Part shown: one piece after another, positions 32,186 through 45,418 of the stretch
Numbering within the stretch: the stretch's first letter is position 1
Layout of the letters: each line of letters starts with the position of its first letter
Assembly: GCA_963965975.1 (NCBI GenBank)
Contig: OZ014417.1
Span: 5,871,821-5,935,820 of the forward strand
From: Xestospongia bergquistia
Lineage: Eukaryota > Porifera > Demospongiae > Haplosclerida > Petrosiidae
Direction of reading: 5' to 3'
Length of the DNA: 64,000 bases
Position numbers and translations under genes: made by a program
Notes under the pieces: model-generated
The model's database searches: none
The model's input: the letters and a program-made list of their open reading frames with translations, nothing else
Told to the model about the DNA's origin: nothing

Positions 32186-34041
32186 ATACCTATTTGAAGA
32201 AATAACATTGTTATCATGATCATGTACATTGTACAACTCATTATGAAGTTTACTTCTTTTTGCCAAATAGTAATCTTCTTTTTATTGCATTTGTGTATTC
32301 TGCATACATTGTAATAGCAAACCTTGGTTGTAAATTTTCATTTCTTTTGGATTTAAACTTCATGAAAATACAAAATTATATTATTATGCAATTAAAACAA
32401 CGACAAGCCACCAACAGAACAAATCGTACTGAATATAATCACTTTGTTTTTTGTACTATTTTCATTATTTGATGTTTGAGTTGGACTAGCACTAGCGAGT
32501 GCTGGAGTTGTGTCATTGATAGAAAATAAACTGATGACACTGTTAACACCTTTCCATGTTGTATAACGCCTGGCTGTAAAATTTACATATGAAAGGAATG
32601 ACATCATTTCTATTAAGACATTTTATCTATCCATTTCTCTTGTTTGTGTATCCATATATCTATCATTCTAACCTGTCTGCTCAGTTGTATTGTAGATATA
32701 GTGTGATTGAGGTCCTTCTCCTCCACTAGTTGTAGCTGAGATACTTACTCCCATTGTTTATGAAGTTTCAGTCCCTCTAGTAGATATAGTGTGAACTAAC
32801 TGTCTACTGTTCTAGTACATATCTCACTACTATTAGTATAATTGATGTAAATAGTATAGTGAGTAATGATACCATTAGGTATCAATGGAGGCTCCCATTG
32901 AATTAGAAGAGATGAAGAATTAACAACACTAACTGGAACAGTAATTAGAGAGTACTAAATTGGAAGGTTATAACCTAATTTATAATAGTTAGTCTGTCAC
33001 TTACCATCTTGTAATGTAGTAAAATTAATACACTGTGTTTTCCTGTTCCATTAGTTGTCTATTTAGGTGTAACACAGCATATAAATGGTTTTAGAAGTAC
33101 TACAGAGACATTCAATTTCTGAGTGATGTTTGATGTTATTATAGTGTTAGTACTTGATATATTACACATAACTATGTAACCGTCAAAACTTCCATATTGC
33201 ATGTATTGAAGTGGAGGATTCCATGTTATTATGCTGGTATATTGTGAAAAGGTCATGTCTTGAAAGGCTCCTGTACAGAAAAAAAGAATTATTAATAAAA
33301 TACCTTTTATTGTGTGTTCTATTGAAGAACATAATTTAGTCAATGTGATCATTTTAAAAACATTCCTATACATACATGCTTAAAAATATATATATTAATC
33401 ATAATCTACCTAGACAATGAGTTCCCATTAATAGCAAGGACACTTGATGTATCACAGGAACAGTAGTATGATCCATTAGTTTCAGTACACTGAGCTTGAC
33501 ATGAATTTTGTGAACATTTATTGATATCTATTGTCAATAAAATAGTAGCAATATATTTCATCTTGTTGTCACATTGATTAGTGCAAATTGCTAATATATT
33601 ATATCAATATAAACAACCTGTTAAAAGTTACTGCCAGTCCATCCATTGACACATGTGCAATTGTTGGGAGCTGAAGATTCCATGTTAGAAACACATGAAG
33701 AATTACAAATTGCTAAATTACGATATTATAATATTCTGTGTACATCTATAACTAGTATAACTTATGTAGACAGTTTGGTTTAGGACCATAACCTGAACAA
33801 CATTGCAGTTCAAGACTATAAGTCAATGTATATTGTGTCATAGTGTGAGTTCTATATTAAAGTATTTGTTATTGTTGTATTATTTGCATGCACTATCTTA
33901 AAAAATTGCATATAATTTTTTTGATGAATAAACATAACAACTGTATATGATAAGACATCTTACAATAATACAGTGTCACAATAAAGATTACCTATCCATC
34001 AAAACTGTATAACAAAAGAAGACAATCAAGAGCCTCATCAT
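32186..34041 (-). pseudogene. Pseudogene B: receptor of the gene A/D family, internally deleted
   Basis: The signal-peptide exon is preserved (33992-34041, 50 nt, MMRLLIVFFCYTVLM). The first EMI exon is deleted. The second EMI exon (about 33766-33860) survives but its donor reads ATAAGT. A single EGF (about 33618-33715) has lost its last Cys and has a stop. The cbEGF (about 33410-33525) is frameshifted. FN3-1 and FN3-2 (about 33008-33272 and 32673-32958) are damaged. FN3-3 (PGVIQH) is fused directly to the pre-transmembrane segment (KVLTVSSVYF), deleting FN3-3/4 and most of the juxtamembrane region. A membrane segment (32400-32480) and one tail exon (about 32186-32250) remain. It is clearly non-functional as a full receptor. 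Confidence 0.85.
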
Positions 34042-35746
34042 TTTAGAGTTTGAACACCAACTGTAACATTAACATTCTATAAATTAAAGGATCTTTGAAA
34101 GACAAGTGTTATTTATAAATTAAAAACAAACAAACACAAATCATTAAAGTTTTAAAAGCATTTCTAAAATGTAGGGTATGTCTGCACACAATATATAATC
34201 CCTATACATTGTAACCACAATGTACAGTTCTAAACCCTAAAATCTGAACACTTATGTTTATGTATAATTTAAATATATATATACATGTTCAGCATTTAGA
34301 GTGTTAAGTCTGATTGAAGAAGCAGGTATACATTTTTTGGAATATCTTAAGCTGCATATAAATGTGCCACTTCCCCAAGTGTAGGATACTAGTCATGGAT
34401 ATACTACCATTGCATATCTGTATACTTGAAGCAACAATAGTGATTTTTTGTAATCTTGTTGTAGGCATTGTGATCTTCTGTTTGATTTGTTTATTTATTT
34501 TGATGATGATTCTGTTGATGTGAAACTTTTCTGGGTTAATTTTATTTCTATACATTTTACTTATTTGAGTTGAAATTTCCTTAAACAGTGTTTTTTTAAA
34601 ATTATTGTTACAATGTAGGCCAACAGCTATGGGTTAATTTCATTTGCCTCTCTCAAAGTCTACTTACAATTATTGAATAAGTAATATTAAAACGATATGC
34701 GTGGGAAATGACGTAATGGGTGTGGCAGTGATAGTCAAAATGGAGACCCTGTTTGTAGATTGTTTCTTTGCTAACTTGCAGTTTTTGTAGACTTAGTATC
34801 ACATTTGTAATATTTACTGTATCAGTAGTCTCACTACTAACTGCTATAATTGGTGGGAGAGAAGAATGTTAAGGTGAAAAAAAATTGTCATAACTTCATA
34901 ATGAAACATTTTAATGCAAATTCTTAAGTTGAAATTATAGATAATTTTGTTATGTACAAGCAGTTGGTATGGTTTATTAAAGCAAACATTTGTTTCGTCT
35001 TGCCTGTGGTTTTTGAAAGATCTTTCTGACTTTTCAAGCTTTCTCTTTCGTTGCATTTGACAGCCTTTTATCTAGAACGACGTGTTAAATTAAAAGTTAA
35101 GTACTAATTAGTACTTACCCCGTTTATCCGTTAAGTTTTGTATCAGTAGACAATGACGCTGCTGAGTTAGAAAGTGTATTACCAATTAATAGACCACACA
35201 GTCTCACCTACAAACGAATGTTAATATTGATGTATTAATCATTAATACTTCTTGGTTTGTGGGTGTGTGGTATTACTTACATTCTCAATGTATGTTCTTT
35301 GTATGTACAATAGATTCTGGTACTAGTACTTTTTACTAATTTTTCCAACATTTTAAATTGCTAATGTCATAGTAAAACATTGTAATCACGAATTGGTAAC
35401 ATCCAATGTCTATGAAGTGACTTTAGAAATTGTGTGCTATTATAATTATTATTATAGGAATGGAGAACAGGTTGTCACAGCTTTAATTGATTTTGCATAC
35501 TATCATAATTTTATGGCTGTAAATCTACTGAGACACTAGTATAATATAGGCAGTTTATTGGTCAATCAATTTTAACAGGAGTATATAGATATGATATGCG
35601 AATTATTTATAAACTAACAAAAGGAAGCATTGTTGCTACATTTTGAGATGAATTTAATACAAATTTGTGATGTCATATCTAAAAATTAAAAAAAAACCTC
35701 TCTAACTTTTAAAGTGTATTTCGTAATTTGATGTTAGTGGCACATG

Positions 35747-35790
<44 letters not shown>

Positions 35791-35860
35791 TATATATATG
35801 GTTGAATAAAATAGTATTATTAATAGTAAGTTGTTACAAGTACATAAAAACTCTAAAATA
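34042..35860. other. 5' flank of pseudogene B and spacer
   Basis: 34050-34400 matches the upstream flanks of A and D but is more diverged; the palindrome near its 34330 counterpart is reduced to a half-site (GGAATATC). 34860-35080 shares a diverged element with 40740-40950 (GGTTTTTnnAGA...CTTTCnnnTTnTTTTCTTCG-like). No gene is recognised. Confidence 0.45.
35754..35799. repeat. (TA)n microsatellite
   Basis: Long TA run with one interruption, at the left edge of the 35.86-38.0 kb duplicated block. Confidence 0.9.
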
Positions 35861-38000
35861 TTAATAACTGTAGGGATGATGTTGCAAAAGCATCTAAAAC
35901 ATCACAGTATATAGGAATGACAGTATATTAATGCTTACATAATACTCACCCAATGGAATTTAACTAAACATGAGTCAGGTTTATTTTCTGTCTATTATTT
36001 TTCCATTAAACTTTACATTAATTATCATGGAGCACTCTAGCTTGCCACAACCTTCAAATTATGTATAATTCACAATATAAATTATGGTGCCATATATACA
36101 CGTAGTGTACTCATTTTCAATCAAATAAACCATTAACAAAATAAGTCTAACATATTATAGTTAGAGTTGCTTTAAACCAAAACAAACAATTGAAGCAATA
36201 AAGCCATTGTAAGCCTAACAGATTAAATAAATATTTTCTTTAAACAAATACAAACATCTGAAGTAATGAAGCTATTGTAAACCTAACAGATTGTAGTTAT
36301 ATTAGCTTTAAACAAAAGTCTCAAAGCAATGAAGCCATTGTAAGCCTAACAGATTATAGTTATATTAGCTTTAAGCAAAAGCAAACATCTAAAACAATAA
36401 AACCATTGTAAACATCTATTATGATGTCTAACCCACTACACATATATTTAGAAAAAAAGATGAAATCAAGTTATTATCAAGCAAGTAGAGCTAAATAGTT
36501 ATAATATATTGTTGTAATTTTATTGCTTGTGGAGGATGATGCAACTGCCACATAAGCCATCCCTACATTTACTTTATAAAAAAAGTTGTATTCATATGTT
36601 GAATTCACTGTAAGAATGGATTCATTGTTCTTGTATGGTCACTTATAATGAATTTATATTTTTTTGACTAACACTTTGTGTGATCTTGTTGAAATTGATT
36701 AGATGATTTAACCAATATATGGTTTTAAAGATTGCATGTATATAGCAACTTATTTGATCCAATAAAGTGAACATTCAGTACAATTTCATTACTATAATGT
36801 AATAAATGTACTATAGAATTGATTATCAATATAACTAATTTTTAGTATTATGATGATGAGATGATGGACCAGAACTGTTAGTATTAAATTCATACATACA
36901 TTTCAATGTATTTTTAATGGAAGTATGTAACCATAATGTACATGAATTGATTAAAACAACCAATTTATTTTAACTGTGTGAAAAGAGAGATAAAGAAAGT
37001 AAAAGTTGAAATGTCTATTGTTATTATTAATTTACTTAAAATGGAATATACGAGTTAAAAGAAACTACTGATAGTCATACAGTCTGTGGTAGTATGTAAT
37101 TGATATAAAAATTAAGTAGTGTTTTATGAAGTTAGAAGATATTAATTATATGGATACACCAGATGACAATGGTTTTACAAAAGCAACCTTTAAACTAATG
37201 CAGTTATCATTATATCTATGTATTTTAAGATTTAAATATTAAATTTCTTTTATTTATTGGTTAGTTTATATATAATTGCTGATAACTTACATCTGCTACA
37301 GCTCTCAAAACACACAGTCAGCACGTTTAGATAGATGTAAGTCTACTCTTTGGTAACGAGACGTACACAAGAAAATACATGGTTTGAACACAGATGAACT
37401 TAAGTACAGGGCAAGCAATCAATTGCTTTTATTCCATCGTTGATGCTGTTCTACGCGTGTGTAATAATAAACTTGAATTGTTAAATCCTTTCTCTACCCC
37501 TCTCACTCTCTGTTCATACTTCCTTTGCTTTTCTTTTAAAGATTCTTGTCACAAATGTTTTAGAATATTGTTGGCTTTCCTATGTCCATGCATGTATAGA
37601 TTAAATGTTTATTGAATGTCAATATATTCATGCCAGTAATGGTTCATGCAAAACTTTGAGCCCTAGCCGGACATCCTCACTGTGGGCACTTTGTTAAATT
37701 TCTATCCAGTACTAGTCTATGTCTATACATTACACTTCACATGGTTACATTATGTTATTAATTGAGTAGTTTTATCCCTGATTTCATTAATTCAATAGCC
37801 TTCAAAGTAAAGTTAAAGGTATGATTCACAGAGAATTACATTGTACAAACACACTCATTTGGGAGGTGTTAAGAATGCTGACCAATTATAGGGTACCCTA
37901 GTTAACTCCACACCACGTTTGTAATGATTATCTTGACAGGACAAGCAATAGCGAAATATGACTCCAAAATGATAAACTACTTGCATAATTAGTTAAAACC
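35860..38000 (+). repeat. Segmental duplication partner of 29430-32000
   Basis: Same block order as 29430-32000. It carries a private expansion at 36145-36420, where a unit of roughly 65-75 bp containing AAGC.ATTGTAA.CCTAACAGATT is repeated about four times; the partner has one copy near 29720-29800. Confidence 0.6.
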
Positions 38001-38635
38001 CAGTTGAAGATCAGTAGGTAGTATGCTTGATTACATTTATACTTTTGTGGACTCAATGTGAATAAGTTGTCATTATTATTAGACTAATATTCAACAGCAG
38101 CAAAATTATTATGAGCAATTCAATGACAAGTTATTGGACTAGTTGTAATCCATGGTATATTAATTTAATCTGTATATACAACAACATAGAAAAATCCTCA
38201 CTATTCTCAAGCATCTGTTAAAAGAGTCATGAAAGAGAAAAATATAGAATGTATGAACAGAGAGCGAGAGAGGTAGAGAAAGGATTTCATTTCTTTACTT
38301 CTATCTGAAGTCAGTGGTATGAGCCAGGTGACTTATATATAGAAGAATTAAGTCTTTAATAGTTGCTAATTGAATATAGTGGTGCATTTGCATGGATTAT
38401 ACATACACACTTACCTCCTAGTCTGAAATAACTATAATGTGTCTCTATAGTGTTCGCTCATTACTCTAACTTAATCAATTATTATGGACTCTGATTGTCA
38501 ACGTAGTTGCAGCTGATCATGAGTCATCTAGCAAAAAATAAAGTTAACTAAGATATATTATTGCTATTACTATCATCCTTATTCTTCTTAAACATAAATA
38601 AAGTAATAAACTGATTTATTAATAAATATACCTGG
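38001..38635. other. Intergenic DNA, nothing recognised
   Basis: No coding frame or repeat of note. Confidence 0.4.
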
Positions 38636-38639
38636 TTTG

Positions 38640-39130
38640 TATATTGGACGTGACTTAACACAAACAGTAACAACTTTTATTCAGACGCCGATTCCGTTCC
38701 GTGCGTGGGTAAGGTTAATTGATAACTTGTTTATTAATACTTTTTCCTTCTTTACTAAAAAAGGATACAACAATCAAGCAAATGAACATGAGCAAATAAA
38801 AAGTAAACTCACTTGATAAACGTGAAACAAAACGCGAAACATTTAAACATTTATCGTCTCGATCAACTTTTGCTTTGCGAATCTACTTGATTGTCGTATC
38901 CTTAAAAGAAATAAACTATTAATTTTTATTAATAATTATAAAATTTATGTTTTATTAACTAAGGTTACGCACGCGCAGAACGGCACCGGCGTCGTAATAA
39001 AGGTTGTTGTGATAGTGTGTGTTAAGACACGTATGATAGTTTTCTGCGTGGTTCTTTGTTCTTAAATAGAAGACTTAAAACTGTCTACTATCCAGTCGTG
39101 CCAACTGTGCGTTGTGAGTAAAGTATTCTC
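38640..39130. repeat. Large imperfect inverted repeat with CG-rich core motif
   Basis: The left arm (about 38645-38800) and the inverse of the right arm (about 38880-39050) share in order ACGTG.CTTAACACA, AACAAC.TTTATT, GACGCCG.T.CCGTTC.G, GCGTG.GTAA and GGATAC.ACAATCAAG. Further copies of the unit occur at about 31135-31290 and, more diverged, near 37380-37500. The right arm continues into sequence (CACGACTGGATAG in inverse, near 39095) also present upstream of the 31-kb copy. No coding potential is seen. Confidence 0.65.
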
Positions 39131-39656
39131 TTTAACAGTTGTAAATTCGTCAGCAACCATATTTAAATTCAATAATTAATTATATATAATCGTGATAAAA
39201 ATTTTGTCTTTTCATATCAATATTGCTATCAGTTGCATACTACCACAGACTATATGACAATCAGTAGTTTATTTTAACTTTTATATTCCATATTATGCAA
39301 AATAGTAATAATGATATAGATGGAAATCTGGAGATGAGAATAAACCTATTGGTAACAAAATTAAAAAAAGAATTAAGAACAAGCTGTGGGTGTGGTTATG
39401 TTTATATACAAATATATGCAGTTGCTATGAACTTGTAAGCTATTCTGTATTTCCTGAAATTCTAGCATTAAAATGCACACAATTAGAATCAATTGAGTCA
39501 TTACTTTTGCAATAGTACTTACTTTGCTGTGTCTAGGTACTGAGAGCCACCCTTGTTTTGTTAAAGCTCTAAATCAAAGTTATTGATCAATAACATTGTT
39601 CTATAAATATAAACAGATCATAAGAAGTATAGGTACTTTCCTTTCTATTATTGATG

Positions 39657-39703
<47 letters not shown>

Positions 39704-40160
39704 AAATTAAAATGTTAATAGGGGTTAAAAAAGTGACAGGACCTTATTATTGTGTTAAAATAGATTGGTTGTTAATCTAATTCATTGTCACTTATAATTT
39801 GCTTGTATGCATGTCTATAAAATACAATAAAATATATTAATAGCATACACTATTAATTAATTATTTAACTGCACCGTCATGCAGTGTATTTCAACAAAGG
39901 ACTTCTCAAAAAGTCTACATGTTTAGTATAGTCAATGAATACATGTTAGTAAGGATGACAGTATGATTTTTACTATTTTACAACATAATATGTGCATTTT
40001 AAGTGATTATGCATGGATTGGTCAGATCAAACAATCTATTGTTATAGTGAATTCAACATGTAAATAAAGCAATTTTCTCAAAAATGAAGGAATAGCTAAT
40101 GTGGCATTTTCATTCACAAGCTGTAACAAAGTGCAACAAGCACTAAGTGTAGAGTATTTC
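39131..40160. other. Intergenic DNA with (TA)n run
   Basis: Nothing coding. A (TA)n microsatellite occupies about 39658-39700. Confidence 0.45.
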
Positions 40161-41575
40161 CTGTTATAATGTTCAGCTTAAAAGAAGATCCAGGATCATT
40201 ATTATACGAGCGATAAACCGGTGACTTTAAGCCGAGTTATTACGAATAGAATTGTTGCATTGCCCGGAACTCTTAGTATAAGTTCTCAGCTACTTCCTGT
40301 TATCACTTTATTTAATTAGTTATTGTTAATCACATCATAAGGAGTAAGTTTTTCTGTGAGCTGGTTAAACATGGAACCTTATCGCATTCTAACATGCTAC
40401 AGTTTTTCCTATTAACTATCAACCATTTGCATCTAAAATTGAAATGTATTAAAGTGCTTAACCTCGCTGCGGTCTTATCCAGAGACTTTCTTTACTCTTT
40501 TTAGACTCCTCAAGTGTCGTAATCCACGTGATGCTCAAGATGATTATTGATGACTCAGCATTTCTCTTCAATCAAAGGGGAAAAAAGCTTTGCCTTTTAG
40601 TGCGTCTACTAGGTACTTTACACTCTAATTGACAAAAGGTCCAATACTTTTCAATTTCTTAGTAAAAGTTAATGATTCTCCAATGACGGCTATGGTGCTA
40701 GTATTTTTAGTTCGCGCTTAATGTATCGACAAAGATAACTGCCAAAAGTCAGTAAAACTGTCATAACTTTTCAAAGAAGTACTTTCGAAAAAGTTTTACT
40801 TTAAAAAGTTGGAAAATGTCATAAGCTGTATGCAGGAAGTTTTTATTGAATTCTCGAGTCATCACTGAAAGCTGTGCTTTTTTTTCAAAGGTTTTTCAGA
40901 CTTTCAAATTTTTTTCTTCGTTTGACGCTCGTTTTGGCAGTATTTTTAAGAAGTACAGACGTTTTGCTACCGTCCACTATAGTTTAGTGGCTACCAGTGC
41001 TGTCTTTTCCGACAGTTCAAAGCCATTTGCTGGGGTAACAGACACACAACTAGCTACAATTGCCGTCGCTATATGCCCACACACAGCGAGGTTAAAAATT
41101 GAGCAAGCAACTAAAAATTCTAACAAATAAAGGTAATATTGGGATGGATAATGTCAGTCTAATACAAAGAATGAAAGCAAGAGAGTAGCGATGGCAATTG
41201 CATCATCAGCCCTATGAAATAGATCTATCATATAGGTGGCACAACAAGGAAGGATACTCACCAACTATCTAAATTATTAAAATAATATTAATGAGTGATA
41301 TATTGTTACATTCTGTGTCTGTGATATTATGTAGATATAAAGCAATTGCAATTTCAACTGATTTGTTTGTATTTTTCGTATTGGACTGATATTGACTTTC
41401 CCTACATTTACTTCTAATTTTAGAAGATATTTGTACCAATTTACTTCAATCATCGTAGATGGTAATATTCAATAGTAGTACTCATGTACAATAAGTACTA
41501 CTTTAAATAAGGATATTATATTGTTCATAACCTCCTTCCTAAACATTCCTAAAGTGTAGGTTAACATCTGTTTTA
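40161..41575. other. Less AT-rich spacer with preserved CpGs
   Basis: 40180-41100 is richer in CpG than its surroundings (GAGCGATAAACCGG, CCTCGCTGCGG, GTTCGCGC). A 94-codon frame (40846-41130) overlaps an element shared with 34.9-35.1 kb and shows no protein similarity I can recognise, so it is not called a gene. The region could be a promoter or an old repeat. Confidence 0.35.
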
Positions 41576-41660
41576 CAATGCTTACAAATGACACTTACAT
41601 ATTTATACTATAATATACAAATGCTTACAAATGACACTTACATATTTATACTATAATATA
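41576..41660. repeat. Two-copy tandem repeat, unit 42-43 bp
   Basis: AATGCTTACAAATGACACTT and the following TACATATTTATACTATAATA are repeated immediately, upstream of pseudogene C. Confidence 0.85.
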
Positions 41661-41696
41661 GTACTCAAACTATGACAAAATATAAAGTGACTTACA

Positions 41697-44592
41697 ATCT
41701 TCAAATGCAATGTTGTTCAGGTTATGTAATAATTTTTTTTTCAACAATATAGCAATATGCAGTTCAACACGTGGCACTTAATAAAGAATGCACAGCTCCT
41801 GACACTTGTACATGTCTCAGTAGATGGAAAGGCAGTGACTGCTTAATACTTATGGTTACATTTCCTTGTGGACAGATAGCTATTATTTCCTCTTAAAACA
41901 GCAATTTGCAGTTCACCTTGTGGCACTAACAAACAATGTACAGCTCCTGACACTTGTACATGTCTCACTGGATGGACAGGCAGTGACTGCTTAACATGTA
42001 TGGTTACATTTTCTTGCAGACACATTATTGTTTCCTCTCATCACAGCAATTTGCAGTTTGCCATGTGGCACTAACAAACAATGCACAGCTCCTGACACTT
42101 GTACATATGTCAGTGGATGGAAAGGCAGTGACTGCTTAACATGTATTGTTTCAATTTTTTGTGGACACATTATTGTTTCCTCTCAACACAGCAATTTGCA
42201 GTTCAACATGTGGCACTAACAAACAATGTACAGCTCCTGACACTTGTACATGTGTCAGCGGATGGAAAGGTAGTGATTGCTTAATACGTATGGTTACATT
42301 TTCTAATAGACACATTATAGTTTCCTCTCATCACAGCAATTTGCAGTTTGCCACGTGGCACTAACAAACAATGTATAGCTCCTGACACTTGTACATGTGT
42401 CAGGGGATGGAAAGACACTGACTGCTTAATGCGCAAGGTTACATTTTCTTGTGGATACATTATTGTTTCCTCTCAACACAGCAATTTGCAGTTCAACATG
42501 TGGCACTAACAAACAATGTACAGCTTCTGACACTTGTACATGTGTCAGTGGATGGAAAGACAGTGACTGCTTAATACACATGGTTAGTTTTTCTTGTAAA
42601 TGCAGTATTGTTTCCTATCAACACAGCAATTTGCAGTTCAACATATGGCACTAACAAACAATGTACAGCTCCTGACACTTGTACATGTGTCAGTGGATGG
42701 AAAGGCAGTAACTAGTTAACATGTATGGTTACGTTTTCTTGTGGACACATTATTGTTTATTCTCAACACAGCAATTTGCAGTTCAACATGTGGCACTAAC
42801 AAGCAATGTAGAGCTCGTGACACTTGTATGTGTGTCAGTGGATGGACTTGTAATAACTGCTTAACATGTATTGTTTATATAATGTTGATATAATGAGTTA
42901 GGAATGTTCACAAAACTCATGTCAAGTTCAGTGCACTAATACTAATGGATCATACTACTATTCATGAAATACATCATGTGTCCTTGCTAATGATGGAATT
43001 CATTGCCTAGGTGGATACCAATGGTTCCATGAAAAAGAGTGCTGTCAATAAATTTAATTTTGATAAGCACATTACATTTACAAGGTTTGTAGTGATCACA
43101 TATGTCATATAAATTATGTTCTATAATAGAGTGCATAAGTAAAAAGATATTGTATTATTAACACCTTTTTTCTGCATAGGAGCTTTTGAAAACATGACCG
43201 TTCACAACTTACCAGTACACACTGTATAATAAAATGGAATCCTCCATTTCAGTACATGCAATATGAAAGTTTTGATGGTTACATAGTTATGTGTAATATA
43301 TCAAATATTAACTCTGTAATAGTCACACGCACCACTCAGAATTTGAATGTCTCTGTAATATTTCTAAAACCATATGCTTCATACTTATGCTGTGTCACAC
43401 CTCAATGGACAACTAATGGAAAAGGAAAAACACAGTGTGTTAGTTTTATTACATTACAAGATGGTGAGTGACAGACTAGCACATATTAATTAGGTTATAA
43501 CCTTTCAATTTAGCTCCTAATGACTCTCTAGTGAATGTTACAGTTAGTGTTGCTAATTCTTCATCTCTTATCAAATTCAATGGGAGGCTCCATTGATACC
43601 AAATGGTGTTATTACTCACTACACTCTGTACATCAAGTATACTAATCTGAGTTGGTTACATCTTCAATTATATTTGTTATAATTTATATACTATTTATAG
43701 ATCCTTATACTCCATTTGAAGTTAATGTATCTGCAGTTACTATTGCTGGTATAGGAGAACCTTTTCATAAAGTATTATTTTACTAAAGAGACAGGTAAAT
43801 CTTAAAGCACAAGTATATAAATAACAAATGTATTATTAAATTAAGTCATACTGTTTACAAATTATTACTTTTCTGTAGTCCCCAGAGTGGCTCCAAACAT
43901 TGAGTTAGCACATAGAGCTTCCTCAACTGAAATAATCATAAAAAAACCCCACTAATACTAGAAGAGGGGAGAGGAATTGTGACAGGATATTCCTTTAATC
44001 TGACCAAATCAATAGATCATTGTGTTTTGGTTGACATGAACAAATTATTAATACAGACTCTTAATACTTCAATTAAAGTAGGAAATCTGGATCACTCTTA
44101 AAATATTGTTTGTCAGTGTCAGCACAAACTAAAGAAGGACATGGTTTGGAATCTCAAAATATACTAATTCCTGGTTAGTTTAGTTTTAACTATGATAACA
44201 AATTTTACATCATAGCTTTAAAGTATATGACAACAAACTGATTGTTATGTATATCAATGGATTGGATATAACTGTTATCTATGGATAGTAAGTCATATAA
44301 CAATGACAAATATTATAATACAATTTCTTGTTATAATAGCTAAATAAAACTGAAAGTAAACTCACTGAGATTACTCAAGTCACAATTAGAGTGTTGAATA
44401 AAGTCTGTTATTGTTTAATAACTTCAGACTATATATCAGATAACACTTTACAATGTGACAGTGAACATACAATACAAATGAGAGCAAGAGTATCTGCTAT
44501 ATCTAATTACACAACATCACAACTATTGACTATATTACAAAATTGGACAGCAAACACTTCAGAGATAATAGTTGATGGACAGGTGTTAACAG
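41697..44592 (+). pseudogene. Pseudogene C: inverted receptor copy with eight EGF exons
   Basis: Orientation is opposite to A, B and D. It starts with a trace of the second EMI exon (CAATGTTGTTCAGGTTAT, 41708-41725); there is no signal exon. Eight EGF exons of about 96 nt begin at 41753, 41902, 42047, 42192, 42337, 42482, 42627 and 42772, with introns of about 49 nt. The donors of the first and sixth are lost, and the seventh has a TAG replacing its last Cys region. The cbEGF (about 42894-43010) has a Cys-to-Tyr change and a stop. FN3-1 to FN3-4 (43181-44174) are frameshifted or truncated. The juxtamembrane exon (44341-44592) is open up to the point where the transmembrane segment should follow, then is replaced by unrelated sequence; the tail is absent. 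Confidence 0.85.
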
Positions 44593-45418
44593 TGATATTA
44601 ATCAATTTGAAAATTAAGATGAAACACCATATATACATATGTGTGTCTGATTTAGTATGCCAGTGATTTTTTTGCTTTTGCTGTTACTGTATAGTTGTTA
44701 GTTACTGCAGTAGCCAATGTTTAGGTATTGGTTTTTAATTAAGGAATATTCATCCTTACCACAATATATTATCTCCCATTCATTGCTAAAAGCGAACTTC
44801 CAGAAACTTGTAATTACTTGTAATAATAATAATCACTATAAACTATATAGATGAAACCTACTGTACTTAAAACTGATTAGTGTCATTACCTACTATTGCT
44901 TGACGCTGGAACATCTGGTGCAGTACAAGAGTTAGGATGCTGGAATGTTTGATGCAGTTGACAACATCCCTGATGTAGGTAATGATGATGGACAACACAC
45001 ACACATATAGTGCAGTAGATGTAGAGAGGATGATGGAATTTATTATTATGTTTACAGTTGACTGCAAGGTTATTGTAATTTAGAGAGTGGTTATCAATTG
45101 TCCAATTAATAAAATACACTTTGGTTAATATTACAAAAGTATATTGAAGGAGCAGAGTCAATAACTTCACACTATCAATAAACTAATATGTATCAATTAC
45201 ATAGGACTGAATATCATATTTACATTTACATTTTTAGTTACTAAACTTATCACATTCACATTTACTCTCACAATCAATCTAACACTATATGTAATAAAAA
45301 TTATATAAATCCAGCCTTATTGTCTTTATGTTAAACAATTATTTGGCTATAAAATTTTCAGTCTTTCTTTACACATTTCCTAGAGATTGTAATAAAATTA
45401 TGAGTTACATTTGGGATA
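44593..45418. other. Spacer between pseudogene C and gene D (3' ends facing)
   Basis: No gene is recognised; short frames here lack any similarity. A small near-repeat (TTAGGATGCTGGAATGTTTGATGCAG against GACGCTGGAACATCTGGTGCAG) lies at 44900-44960. Confidence 0.4.

Noticed and set aside
40846..41130. 94-codon frame
   Set aside because: It overlaps a dispersed non-coding element also found near 34.9-35.1 kb; no recognisable protein.
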